Shown one piece after another: positions 1 through 7,963 of a stretch of 23,838 bases of DNA. A program made the position numbers and the translations under genes. Position 1 is the first letter of the stretch. Every line of letters starts with the position of its first letter. This DNA is from Candidatus Scatomorpha merdipullorum. Its GTDB lineage: Bacteria; Bacillota; Clostridia; Oscillospirales; Oscillospiraceae. The stretch spans positions 1 through 23,838 of the forward strand of contig DVJK01000218.1 of NCBI GenBank assembly GCA_018716795.1, given 5' to 3'. The notes below the pieces were generated by a model, which saw only the letters and a list, made by a program, of their open reading frames with translations, did no database searches and was not told the origin of the DNA.

Positions 1-34
1 GTGCCATATCAACAGATCGAAGGGAGGATGACAG

Positions 35-1186
35 ATGAATTTTTTGGAAAGGGCAAATGAGCTTTTTGACGAAATGGTGGAGTGCCGCAGGCATATCCAC
101 CGCAACGCTGAATGCGGTATGGAATTGCCGCTTACCGTAGAGTATGTAAGTGAGAAATTGCGAAGCTACGGTTATGAGCCTAAACCTGTGGCCGGAGGCA
201 TCGTGTGCACGGTCGGGAGCGGCGAGCGCACAATGCTCCTGCGCGGAGACATGGACGCGCTGCCTCAGACTGAGGTGAGCGGAGTGCCCTTCGCCTGCGA
301 AACCGGGGCCTGCCATTCCTGCGGGCACGATATGCACACCACGATGCTGCTGGGAGCGGCGAAAATGCTCAAGGAGTGCGAGAGCGAGCTGAAGGGCACC
401 ATCAAGCTTATGTTCCAGCCGGGTGAGGAGCTGCTGGAGGGTGCCAAAGCGATGATCAAGGCCGGGGTGTTGGAAAATCCGGTCGTCGACTGCGCTATGG
501 CGATACACTGCTATCCCGGAGACAGCTGCTCAATACGCTACAGCCACGGCAGGGCCATGGGCGCTTCCGTGTTCAGGATACTCGTCCATGGGAAGGAGAG
601 CCACGGAGCAAGACCGTATGAAGGGGTATCCGCAGCCGCTGTGGCATCAGAGATTCTTCTGGCGGGACAGCGTTTGGTTTCGAACGAGCTGCAGGAGGGC
701 AATGGAGACATCGTGACTTTTGGCATCATATCCTCGGGCAGCGCCTCAAACATCGTGCCCGGCGAGGCGGTCCTGGAGGGCTCCATCCGCTCCTATGAAA
801 ACGACAACATCGCTTTTTTGAAGAGGCGGCTTGACGAAATCGCCCAAAATATAGCTGCGGCAAACCGCGCCACGGCCGAGGTCGTATACCTCAGGGAGGT
901 TCGCGCCTTCCAGAACGACAGGGAGCTTGTGGATCAATTTGCCGGCTGCTTTGAGGCGCTTACGCGTAAATGCGTTTTCCTGGAGGGAAATACGCCCGGC
1001 TCTGAGGACTTCGCCGAGATAGGCGCGCTCGTGCCCTCCATGCTTGTGAACATCGGGGTGGGCAGCCCCGAGGAAGGATACATATGGGGACCTCACAATC
1101 CTCACAGGATTTTCAGCGAGGAGGCGCTCAAAACCGGAGCGGCCTGCTACGCCGCCTGCGCACATCACTGGGCCTCCGGGCAGTGA
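35..1186 (+). CDS. M20 family amidohydrolase / N-acyl amino acid hydrolase
   Basis: This 383-aa protein is a complete M20-type (M20D-like) metallohydrolase, a cytosolic enzyme family that removes acyl groups from N-acyl amino acids, hippurate or small peptides. Visible family landmarks are GDMDALPQTE (residues 71-80), the metal-binding SCGHDMH (95-101, ligands Cys96 and His98), PGEE (129-132, catalytic Glu), AIHCYPG (156-162, ligand His158), the dimerisation-domain HGKESHGARP (185-194) and a C-terminal GPHNPH (352-357) that supplies the last His. The Cys in place of a first-shell His is typical of the IAA-amino acid hydrolase/hippuricase branch. The ATG follows AGGGAGG at a good distance. It is the first gene in the window of a plus-strand operon with two membrane proteins (next start 36 nt after its stop), so its substrate is probably transported by one of them. 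The exact substrate cannot be read from sequence. Confidence 0.93.
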   Translation: MNFLERANELFDEMVECRRHIHRNAECGMELPLTVEYVSEKLRSYGYEPKPVAGGIVCTVGSGERTMLLRGDMDALPQTEVSGVPFACETGACHSCGHDMHTTMLLGAAKMLKECESELKGTIKLMFQPGEELLEGAKAMIKAGVLENPVVDCAMAIHCYPGDSCSIRYSHGRAMGASVFRILVHGKESHGARPYEGVSAAAVASEILLAGQRLVSNELQEGNGDIVTFGIISSGSASNIVPGEAVLEGSIRSYENDNIAFLKRRLDEIAQNIAAANRATAEVVYLREVRAFQNDRELVDQFAGCFEALTRKCVFLEGNTPGSEDFAEIGALVPSMLVNIGVGSPEEGYIWGPHNPHRIFSEEALKTGAACYAACAHHWASGQ

Positions 1187-1222
1187 GCGTGGCGTGAAAA
1201 ATCCGCCTGGGAGGTGTGTGAA

Positions 1223-2419
1223 TTGACTTTCGCGTGGGCCTTTACCGTGCTGGTCGGCATCTACTACGTCAGCACCGTGATAAACAGCCTGACCAGGGGC
1301 AGGATCGGTACCGCCTTTACGAGCTTTGTGCTCATGCTGCTTGGCTTCTGGAGCGGGCTGTTTCCAAAAGATATTGTGGGCATATCCGAGCTGCACGGGC
1401 TGTATTCCATATTGAACCTTACCATACTGATACATGTGGGCACATCATTCGATCCAAAGCAGTTCAAGAGGGAGTGGAGGCTCGTCGTAATTATAATAGC
1501 CGGAATACTGGGCATGGCATTTTTGGTGTTCACCGTGGGCGGCGCCATCTTCGGGACGCAGGTGTGCATCGCAGGTTTCCCGGTATATCTGGGCGCCGTC
1601 GTCGCGCTGAACATCATGCATCAGGCTGCGGTGGAGGCCGGAAGTATGGATTTGGCCGCCTTCGTGCTGCTGATTCAGGCAACGCAGGCGCTGATAGGCA
1701 TTCCGCTTATAGGAACCGGCGTCCGGATGGAAGGCCGCCGCCTGCTCGGGCTCAAAAGCGATGCCCGGCTCAAGGGCGGCCCGGGCAGTGTGGCTCCGGA
1801 GACGTACATGGCGGACGGCGCGCCCAAGCTCATCGACCGCCTGCCCAAGCGACTGGACAACCCCTTCCTGCACCTCCTGCTGGCCGCGTTCTATGGAGCG
1901 CTGGCCGAGCTCATAGCCCGCTATACCGGAGCGCTCACGGGCGGGATTATAGGTGTCGCCGTCGTCGGCATCGTGCTGGGCATGCTGCTCCGGCAGCTGG
2001 GGCTCATATCGAGGAACCCGATAGACCGGGCCGGGCTCATGCCCGTGCTGCTGTTCGCGATGATAACGGTTATGAGAAGCTCGCTCGCGGAGCTCTCGCC
2101 CTACACGCTGCTGGAGTACCTTGTTCCCCTGCTGGGCCTCTTCGCCATAAGCGCGGCGGGCATGTACGGCGCGGCGTACCTTGTCGGCAGGAAGCTCGGC
2201 TATCACAAGGGGATGATAATGGCCTGCGTGTTTTGCTGCTTCGCGGGTTATCCGCTGAACTATCAGGTGGCGCTTGAGAACATTCAGCTCATGACGGAGG
2301 ACGCGGAGGAACGGGAATACCTGAAGAACGAGATCGTGCCCAAGATCGTGCTCGGCAGCGTTCTTATCGTTTCGGTGACTTCCGTAATCCTGGCCGGTAT
2401 TTTTTCAACCATGCTTTAA
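1223..2419 (+). CDS. Multi-pass membrane protein, probable transporter, family not recognised
   Basis: I do not recognise this protein by family. It is about 398 aa with roughly ten hydrophobic segments: near residues 3-20, 27-45, 55-73, 90-115, 120-140, 150-170, then after a hydrophilic loop (about 175-215) further segments from about 215 to the C-terminus, ending in a last helix. The layout of two hydrophobic halves around a central cytoplasmic loop resembles secondary carriers such as sodium/glutamate symporters, but I see no diagnostic motif. I chose the TTG at 1223 because GGGAGGT (1209-1215) lies 7 nt before it; a GTG at 1214 is in frame but overlaps that site. The gene sits between an M20 hydrolase and an MFS transporter, 22 nt from the latter, so it is probably the substrate carrier of the pathway. 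That role is inferred from context only. Confidence 0.8.
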   Translation: MTFAWAFTVLVGIYYVSTVINSLTRGRIGTAFTSFVLMLLGFWSGLFPKDIVGISELHGLYSILNLTILIHVGTSFDPKQFKREWRLVVIIIAGILGMAFLVFTVGGAIFGTQVCIAGFPVYLGAVVALNIMHQAAVEAGSMDLAAFVLLIQATQALIGIPLIGTGVRMEGRRLLGLKSDARLKGGPGSVAPETYMADGAPKLIDRLPKRLDNPFLHLLLAAFYGALAELIARYTGALTGGIIGVAVVGIVLGMLLRQLGLISRNPIDRAGLMPVLLFAMITVMRSSLAELSPYTLLEYLVPLLGLFAISAAGMYGAAYLVGRKLGYHKGMIMACVFCCFAGYPLNYQVALENIQLMTEDAEEREYLKNEIVPKIVLGSVLIVSVTSVILAGIFSTML

Positions 2420-2441
2420 GCAGAGAAAAAAGGAGGAAAAT

Positions 2442-3860
2442 ATGGAGACAAAAAAGCTGAGTATTAAAACCGCGAGCTATCCATTACCTGAGGATGCGCC
2501 CAAGAGGCTGAAGCTCTTCGTCATTTTGACGCCCATGTTCTTCATGCTGGCCATATCCCTGCCGAGCTTCATACGCCAGCAGCTCACTCCGGTCATCTGC
2601 GAGGAGGCGAACTCCACCGCGTATTACAGCCTGATAATGCTCATAAGCACAATGTCAGGCAGTATCTTCTCCCCAATCGTCGGCAAGCTGGGAGACCTAT
2701 ACGGTCGCAAGCGGCTCTCCCTCTTCTGTCTTGTGCCCTTCGCAGGCAGCCTCATACTCTGCGGCCTGGCCAGAGGCCCGGTCCTGCTCGCGATAAGCTA
2801 CGCGCTGATCGGCATCTTCTACTCCGGCCTCGACTCCGCCACAAACGGCATGGTGATGGACGCCTTTAACCGCAAGGACAGCACCCAGATCCTAGGCGTG
2901 CTTAACGCGGCCAACACCATCGCGGGTATCCTCGGCCCGATACTCATCGGCTACCTTGCCGACCTCATCGGCGCGCAGAAGTCCATGATCATTCTCGCCG
3001 CCGTCGTCATGGCCGCCTGGGTTCTGATCCTCGTGGGCTATCCCGACATCAGGAACATCAAGCGCGACGTCGTCATCGACTACAAGGGCGTCATACTCCT
3101 CCCGGTCGCCATCGGCCCTATCTGTGTCGCCATTGCGGTCGGCGGCAACCAGCTGCCCTGGAACTCGCCCTGGATTATAGCCATGTTCGTTGTCTCCGTC
3201 ATCTGCTGCGTCCTCTTTGTCCGGACGGAGAAAAAGCAGAAGCAGCCCATCGTCAACATCGGCCTGCTGAAGAACAAGATGATCATTCCCGCGCTGCTCT
3301 TCATGTTCGCGTGGAGGGCCATGCAGTCCCTTCTCACGTACTTCAACCTCTACTGCCGCGAGGTGCTCGAGTTCTCTTCCACCCAGCTCGGCTCGCTGCA
3401 GTTCTTCCTCTGGGTGAACGTAATCGTCGCCGTTCTGGTGGGCAGATACCTGAGCAGGAAGAAAAATTACAGGCTCATCTTCTCCATATCGGCCATACTC
3501 AGCGTCCTCGCGCCGCTGCTGTTCTTCCTGTTCATGCGCCCTGGCCTGCCCTTCTTCTGGGCGGTCGTGCTCCGCATCCCGCAGATAATCATGGTCGGAT
3601 TCTGCATGGCCCCGATGAACATGTACCTCGGCGAGATACTCAAGGCCGAGGAGCGCGGCATGGGCCTCGCAATCAACATGTTCTTCATCAACCTGGGCAC
3701 TTCCGTGTTCAACGCCATTTTCTCAGCGGTGATGAACCTGTTCCCCGGCGGCATAGCCGACGCCTTCGGCCCGATGTGCCTTGTTGCCGTGGGTATTGGA
3801 GTTATAAGGCTGCTGGTTGTACTGGTCGGAATCAAAAACCGGATCCAAGCAAATAGCTGA
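2442..3860 (+). CDS. MFS transporter, 14-TM DHA2-like
   Basis: A 472-aa major facilitator superfamily permease. The loop between helices 2 and 3 carries GKLGDLYGRKR (about residues 80-90), a clear motif A. A motif C-like glycine/proline-rich stretch (NTIAGILGPILIGYLADLIG) follows in helix 5. An additional pair of helices between the two six-helix halves (about residues 213-260) gives 14 segments, the pattern of the drug:H+ antiporter-2 group, whose members export drugs or small metabolites by proton antiport. The ATG is 6 nt downstream of AAAGGAGG. It is the last gene of the three-gene operon with the M20 hydrolase, so it could export the product or import the substrate. The substrate is unknown and the DHA2 label rests on topology only. 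Confidence 0.92.
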   Translation: METKKLSIKTASYPLPEDAPKRLKLFVILTPMFFMLAISLPSFIRQQLTPVICEEANSTAYYSLIMLISTMSGSIFSPIVGKLGDLYGRKRLSLFCLVPFAGSLILCGLARGPVLLAISYALIGIFYSGLDSATNGMVMDAFNRKDSTQILGVLNAANTIAGILGPILIGYLADLIGAQKSMIILAAVVMAAWVLILVGYPDIRNIKRDVVIDYKGVILLPVAIGPICVAIAVGGNQLPWNSPWIIAMFVVSVICCVLFVRTEKKQKQPIVNIGLLKNKMIIPALLFMFAWRAMQSLLTYFNLYCREVLEFSSTQLGSLQFFLWVNVIVAVLVGRYLSRKKNYRLIFSISAILSVLAPLLFFLFMRPGLPFFWAVVLRIPQIIMVGFCMAPMNMYLGEILKAEERGMGLAINMFFINLGTSVFNAIFSAVMNLFPGGIADAFGPMCLVAVGIGVIRLLVVLVGIKNRIQANS

Positions 3861-3930
3861 TTGTCTCGGTGACGAGAAGCAAACACGAAGGACGACCGGC
3901 CCAGCCGCTTGCCGTTCAATTGTCCGAAAC

Positions 3931-3954
3931 CGCCCGGCACTGTTGTGCCGGGCG
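3931..3954 (+). terminator. Stem-loop after the MFS gene
   Basis: A perfect 10-bp inverted repeat (CGCCCGGCAC / GTGCCGGGCG) with a TGTT loop lies 70 nt after the MFS stop codon. The downstream tract is only moderately T-rich (atgtgtttg), so it is a weak intrinsic terminator for the plus-strand operon. Confidence 0.55.
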
Positions 3955-4105
3955 ATGTGTTTGCGGGGTATGACATCGCAGACGACATACTCTCAAAAGA
4001 TACGATGTAAAGTGCTTGTAATATCTTGCAATATTTTATTAAAAATGTACAGCATATGTCTAAACACAGTGTTCATGTTTCAACTGCAGCAATACGTCGA
4101 AAAGC
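3955..4105. other. AT-rich intergenic spacer, no gene seen
   Basis: This stretch separates the plus-strand operon from the converging minus-strand operon. From about 4010 to 4080 it is distinctly AT-rich against a GC-rich background and contains several TATTTT/TTGCAA-like hexamers and a small palindrome (ACACAGTGT, about 4065-4073). I find no open frame with a ribosome binding site and no structured RNA that I recognise. Confidence 0.5.
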
Positions 4106-4136
4106 AAAGCGCGGGCAAGTTTTTTGCCCGCGCTTT
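4106..4136. terminator. Strong bidirectional stem-loop between convergent operons
   Basis: A perfect 13-bp inverted repeat (AAAGCGCGGGCAA at 4106-4118 and its complement at 4124-4136) surrounds a GTTTT loop. Short T-rich tails follow on both strands (ggcgtttt on plus, gcttttcg on minus). It most likely ends the minus-strand operon that starts with the ComEA-like gene and may catch read-through from the plus-strand operon. Confidence 0.75.
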
Positions 4137-4187
4137 GGCGTTTTGCCATATCGGCCCGTCAGGTCTCGGGGCGGACGGAGAGCTCCA

Positions 4188-4274
4188 TTGAGTCGCCCTT
4201 ACGGAGCCCTCCCACACGCTGAGGAGAGAGCGCGCCAGAGCGGGAGTCCGATTTTTGACCTCTATAATATTTAT
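4188..4274 (-). pseudogene. Remnant of a YjaB-like GNAT acetyltransferase, start codon ATA
   Basis: On the minus strand, 37 nt after the hydrolase stop, AAGGAGG (4288-4282) is followed after 7 nt by ATA exactly where a start codon belongs. The frame from that ATA encodes a short N-terminal piece including LLSVWEGSVRAT. This resembles the first helix of YjaB-like GNAT acetyltransferases, which typically read LxxIWxxSVxATHxFL. After Thr28-Gln29 the resemblance stops: the frame runs on through the operon terminator to a stop near 4080 with no GNAT character. I read this as the decayed last gene of the operon, with the start lost (ATG to ATA) and nearly the whole body deleted. The match is from memory of the family, not from an alignment. 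Confidence 0.5.
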
Positions 4275-4326
4275 GCGTGCCCCTCCTTTCGCGCCGTCAG
4301 TGCATCCGAAGCCTCTGCGCCGCGGC

Positions 4327-4956
4327 TCAATCCAGCGAACGGTAAAACTCCGTCAACAGCTCCGCGAGCGCCTCGGGGCGCTCCTCGTTCACTACGTGGC
4401 CCGTACCCGGCAGTATTTTCAGCCCGGCGTTTTGAATGTGCCGCGCCAGATACTCCGCCGAGGCCAGGTTTGCGCGGTCGTTCGAGCCGCATACAACGAG
4501 CGCGGGGCAGGCGACGCCGCCCAGGCGGCCCCTGAAGTCGAGGTTTTTCATCGACCTCCCGAGGGCGAAGGTGTTCCGCTTGTCGAAGGCCATGCCCTTA
4601 AAGGCGGAGTTCGGCAGCAGCCTGAAGACCAGGTTCTGCAGGGCGAAGGCCGCCCTCGGCACCCTGTGCGGCGTGCCGATGAGGACGAGGCTCTTTGCCT
4701 TCTCCGGGCGGCGCAGGGCATAGTCCAGCGCGAGTATGCCGCCGAGCGAGAGGCCGCAGAGGTGAATCGGGCCCTCGATTCCGGCGCAGTACGCCTTGAG
4801 GGCGGCGCGCAGGTTCTCAAAGCTCGCCTCCCTGCCGCCGAGGAGCGCGGAGAGCCCGGGGCGGAGCGTCTCCCAGTCCGAGGGCAGGAGCGCGGCCGTC
4901 CGATCCCAGCTCTCCGGCCCGTGGCCGGTGCCGTGGAGCAAAATTATCCTGTCCAT
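4327..4956 (-). CDS. Alpha/beta-fold hydrolase
   Basis: A 209-aa cytosolic serine hydrolase of the alpha/beta superfamily. The oxyanion-hole motif LHGTGHGPESW is at residues 7-17, the nucleophile elbow GLSLGG at 68-73 (Ser70), the acid is most likely Asp160 in VCGSNDRAN, and the base is His187 in PGTGHVVNEERPEAL. The spacing is that of a complete catalytic triad with a short lid (about 97-140), which makes it a small member of the family. It begins 9 nt after the M24 peptidase stop and is the last intact gene of the operon. The substrate is undetermined; esters or acyl-thioesters are typical for the fold. Confidence 0.9.
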   Translation of the reverse strand: MDRIILLHGTGHGPESWDRTAALLPSDWETLRPGLSALLGGREASFENLRAALKAYCAGIEGPIHLCGLSLGGILALDYALRRPEKAKSLVLIGTPHRVPRAAFALQNLVFRLLPNSAFKGMAFDKRNTFALGRSMKNLDFRGRLGGVACPALVVCGSNDRANLASAEYLARHIQNAGLKILPGTGHVVNEERPEALAELLTEFYRSLD

Positions 4957-4965
4957 AAGCCTGGG

Positions 4966-6033
4966 TTACAGTATGATGAGCTCCTTCGGGGCCTTCGTGA
5001 TGTCCTCATTCCCGTCGCCCGTGAGGTAGAGCACATCCTCTATCCGGACGCCGAATTTGCCGGGCAGGTATATGCCGGGCTCGGCGGATATGACCGCGCC
5101 CTCGCCGAGCGGTTCGCCATTGCGAGGGGAGGCGGTGGGGCTTTCGTGGACGTCGAGGCCCACGCCGTGGCCGAAGCCGTGGCCGAAGTATTCGCCGAAG
5201 CCGGCGGCGGCAATGACCTTCGCGGCGGCGTTGTGTACCTCGGCGCCGGTGGCGAAGGGCTTCGCGGCGGCGATGCCGGCGAGCTGGGCGCGCAGGACGG
5301 TGTCGTACACGTTCGTCATCTCGTCCGTAGCGGAGCCGACGGCGACGGTGCGCGTCATGTCGGAGCAGTAGCCGTGATAGACGCAGCCGAAGTCCATGGT
5401 GACGAAGTCGCCGGATTTTATGACGCCCTCGCCGGGCACGCCGTGGGGCATGCTGGTGTGCGCGCCGGTGATGGCGATGGGGTCGAAGCTGTTGCGCTCC
5501 GAGCCGCGGCGCAGCATCTGATAGGTGAGCTCGGCGGCGAGCTCGCGTTCCGTAAGGCCGGGCTTTATCATGGGCAGCACGGCCTCGAGCGCGGCCTCGG
5601 CGATGCGCTGCGCGGCGATGAGCGTGTCCAGCTCATCGCGGGTCTTGTGCGCGCGCAGGCCGTTTATGACGCTGTCCGCGCCGACAAAGGGCCGGCCCAC
5701 CGTGCGCTCGAGCGTGATGAAGAGCATGTGCGAAAGCCGCGTCTCCTCCGCGCCTATCTCGCCGGGTATATCCCTGCATATGTCGCGGACTATCGAGCCG
5801 AGCGGGCGTTCGACGGTGTTCTGGACCACCTCCACGCCCTTATGGCAGCGAAGGCGCGCGTCCTCGATGTGCCGCGAGTCGGTTATGAGCCAGGCGCGGC
5901 CGGGCGTGACTATGGCCGCGCTGTCCATGGGCATATAGCCCGTGGCGAAGAAGATGTTCCTGTCGTTGAGCAGGAGCAGGGCGCCGAGCTTCGCGCGCTC
6001 CACGGCCTGCTGAAGCCTTTCAAGCTGTGTCAT
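4966..6033 (-). CDS. M24 family metallopeptidase (Xaa-Pro aminopeptidase-like)
   Basis: A 355-aa peptidase of the creatinase/prolidase fold that cleaves Xaa-Pro bonds with two metal ions. The N-terminal creatinase-like domain covers about residues 1-130 and the catalytic domain the rest. All five metal ligands are visible: Asp214 (VTMDFG), Asp225 (CSDMTRTV), His289 (GHGFGHGVGLDVHE), Glu318 (ISAEPGIY) and Glu332 (VRIEDV). I place the start at the ATG at 6033, preceded by GAGGAA, rather than at upstream in-frame ATGs that would overlap the preceding gene and add a non-conserved basic leader. It follows the GerMN lipoprotein by 26 nt and precedes the hydrolase by 9 nt. In many Clostridia this peptidase has a housekeeping role in dipeptide turnover; nothing here shows a special one. 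Confidence 0.93.
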   Translation of the reverse strand: MTQLERLQQAVERAKLGALLLLNDRNIFFATGYMPMDSAAIVTPGRAWLITDSRHIEDARLRCHKGVEVVQNTVERPLGSIVRDICRDIPGEIGAEETRLSHMLFITLERTVGRPFVGADSVINGLRAHKTRDELDTLIAAQRIAEAALEAVLPMIKPGLTERELAAELTYQMLRRGSERNSFDPIAITGAHTSMPHGVPGEGVIKSGDFVTMDFGCVYHGYCSDMTRTVAVGSATDEMTNVYDTVLRAQLAGIAAAKPFATGAEVHNAAAKVIAAAGFGEYFGHGFGHGVGLDVHESPTASPRNGEPLGEGAVISAEPGIYLPGKFGVRIEDVLYLTGDGNEDITKAPKELIIL

Positions 6034-6059
6034 GGTATTCCTCACTTTGCGTTTATTTC

Positions 6060-6530
6060 TCATTCCCCGCCGCTCGTGTCGGCGAGGCATATGTCCTCAG
6101 GGCTCATCGCGGCGGTGAGCAGCGCCTCGCCGGAGCTGACGCTCACGCGCTCGACGCCCTCCACGGCGCAGAAGCTCAGCGTGAGGCAGCAGTCGGCCGC
6201 GCTGCGGCGGTATCCGCTCAGCGAGGCATAGCCCGCCGAGACGCTGAGCCGGAGCTCCCCGTCCGCGAGCTCCCAGCCCTCTATGCGGACGCCGTCGGGC
6301 AGGGGATTTGCAAGCTCCGGGTCCGCGGGAGCGGAGTTGAAGGCCTCCGCGACGGCGTCAATATCGCCTAGCGAGGCGTCCACGTGCACCGTTTCGGCGC
6401 GGACGGCGGGGCCGTCGCTCAGATAATAGGGCAGCACGGCGCGGTATACCTCCACCTCCAGCGTGCGCGAGGCGCAGCCGCCGAGCGCCGCGAGGGCGAG
6501 GGCGAGGAGCAGTACGAAAGCCTTTTTCAT
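6060..6530 (-). CDS. GerMN-domain lipoprotein
   Basis: A 156-aa exported lipoprotein. Residues 1-19 form a signal peptide ending in the lipobox LGGC (Cys19 the lipidation site). The mature part contains one GerMN-like domain: a VHVDASLGDIDAVAEAFN helix-start, the NPLPDGVRIEGWEL turn, a GELRLSVS strand and the later LTLSF...VEGVERVSVS segment match the layout of spore-germination GerM domains. Such domains occur in GerM and in lipoproteins paired with two-component systems. The start codon overlaps the kinase stop codon (ATGA), with AAAGGAGG 7 nt upstream, so kinase and lipoprotein are translationally coupled. I infer a role at the membrane surface as an accessory or output of that kinase, possibly in envelope or spore biology. 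Confidence 0.82.
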   Translation of the reverse strand: MKKAFVLLLALALAALGGCASRTLEVEVYRAVLPYYLSDGPAVRAETVHVDASLGDIDAVAEAFNSAPADPELANPLPDGVRIEGWELADGELRLSVSAGYASLSGYRRSAADCCLTLSFCAVEGVERVSVSSGEALLTAAMSPEDICLADTSGGE

Positions 6531-7963
6531 TCGCCGCCCTCCTTTGCCTTCACCGGGAAGCGGACGCAAAAGCGCGTGCCGCCGCCCTCCCGGGCCGAGA
6601 CCTCGATGCTTCCGCCCAGGGCCGCCACGGCGTCGTGGACAATCGAGAGGCCGAGGCCGGAGCCGCCGCGCTCGCGCGAGCGGGCCTTGTCCACCCGGTA
6701 AAAGCGCGAGAAGATGTTGGGCAGGTCCTTCTCCGGGATGCCTATGCCCGTGTCCTCCACCGTGAGCAGGACGCGGCCGTCCTCGCGCCGGACGGAGACG
6801 AACACGCGCCCGCCGGGCACGTTGTACTTCACCGCGTTCTCGGCGAGGTTGAAGATTATCTGGTACACGTCGTCCTCCGGCGCGCTTATGACGCAGCCGG
6901 GCTCGCACTCGCAGTCCAGGGCGATGCCGGTCTTGCCGGCGAGGGGCGCGAGACGGCGCAGCGTGTCCTTCGCGGCCTCGCCCAGGTCGACGTCCACGCG
7001 CCTGACGTGCGCGCCGTCGTCGCGCCGGGAGAGGTCGAGCAGCTTCTCCGAGGTGCGCCGGAGCCTTTCGGTCTCGCTCGAGATGTCCTCGATGAACTCC
7101 CGGGCGGTCGCGGCGTCCATGTTCTCGCTCTCCAGGATGGAGTCGGCCAGCAGGCGTATCGAGGCCAGGGGCGTTTTGAGCTCGTGCGAGGCGTCGGAGA
7201 CGAAGCGGCGGCGCTGCTCCTCGGTCTTCTGAAGCGTCTCGGTCATGGAGTTGAAGTCGGCGTAGAGCTCGCTGAGCTCGTCCGAGCCCTCGACCGCGAC
7301 GCGCTGGGCGTAGTTGCCCTCGCGCACTGTGCGCACGGCCTGCGAGAGGCGGGTTATGCGCCCGGTGAGGCGCCGCGTGAAGATTATCGTGATGGCCAGC
7401 GCGAGGGCCAGGGCCAGGGCGGAGACGGTGGCGAGCCTGTCGCGGAAGGCGATGAGGATTTCCGCCTGCTCCGCGTCCCGCTCGCAGAGGTACACCGCGC
7501 CCAGCATGGCCCCGTCGCGGTAGACCGGCAGGGCGGCGCGGGAGAGGTAGGCCCCGCCGGAGAAGCTCGACCAGAACACCTGCTCGCCCTCGAGCGCGCG
7601 GACGAGCTCGGCAAAGAGGGCGTATTTGCCCTCGGCGGAGTCGCCGCTGCTGTCGTAGAGCACGCGGCCGGCGGCGTCCGTGACCATAAGCCGCTCCAGC
7701 CCGGAGACGCCGAGCAGCTCGATAACCTGCGCGGCCCCGTCGCCGGAGAAGCTGTCCAGGCCCGAGAGGGAGGAGGCTATAACGCTCGCCTGCTCGAGCA
7801 GGGAGCTCTCCTTTTCCTTGAAGACGATGTCGCGCGAGGCGGCGACGGGATAGGTGTTGAGCAATATGAGCAGCGCGGCTATGAGCGCGAAGAAGCCCAG
7901 CACGAGCCTGAACTGCACCCGCCCGGTGAACCTCGCGAGCTTTTTTTCGCCCTTCGCCCTCAT
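6527..7963 (-). CDS. Membrane sensor histidine kinase (HAMP-HisKA-HATPase)
   Basis: A 478-aa PhoR/WalK-like sensor kinase. Helix TM1 spans about residues 18-41, an extracytoplasmic sensor domain about 42-173, TM2 about 176-196, HAMP about 197-250. The dimerisation/phosphotransfer domain has SDASHELKTPL with phospho-acceptor His260. The ATPase domain has the N box FNLAENAVKYN (371-381), the G1 box EDTGIGIP (403-410), an F box (IFSRFYR) and the G2 box GGSGLGLSIV. I place the start at 7963, where ATG overlaps the regulator's stop codon (ATGA); a longer in-frame start at 7990 would overlap by 31 nt. It is coupled to the preceding regulator and the following GerMN lipoprotein. The signal sensed is unknown. 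Confidence 0.93.
   Translation of the reverse strand: MRAKGEKKLARFTGRVQFRLVLGFFALIAALLILLNTYPVAASRDIVFKEKESSLLEQASVIASSLSGLDSFSGDGAAQVIELLGVSGLERLMVTDAAGRVLYDSSGDSAEGKYALFAELVRALEGEQVFWSSFSGGAYLSRAALPVYRDGAMLGAVYLCERDAEQAEILIAFRDRLATVSALALALALAITIIFTRRLTGRITRLSQAVRTVREGNYAQRVAVEGSDELSELYADFNSMTETLQKTEEQRRRFVSDASHELKTPLASIRLLADSILESENMDAATAREFIEDISSETERLRRTSEKLLDLSRRDDGAHVRRVDVDLGEAAKDTLRRLAPLAGKTGIALDCECEPGCVISAPEDDVYQIIFNLAENAVKYNVPGGRVFVSVRREDGRVLLTVEDTGIGIPEKDLPNIFSRFYRVDKARSRERGGSGLGLSIVHDAVAALGGSIEVSAREGGGTRFCVRFPVKAKEGGE

Noticed and set aside
4164..4296. Second minus-strand frame ending in KGDSMELSVRPET before the operon terminator
   Set aside because: It looks protein-like but overlaps the GNAT-like frame in another phase, has no start codon at the ribosome site, and I cannot tie it to a family.
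4255..6231. 658-codon open frame on the plus strand
   Set aside because: It is antisense to the hydrolase and M24 peptidase, which carry complete catalytic motifs; its translation is Arg/Gly/Ala/Val-rich without domains and reflects GC-rich codon periodicity.
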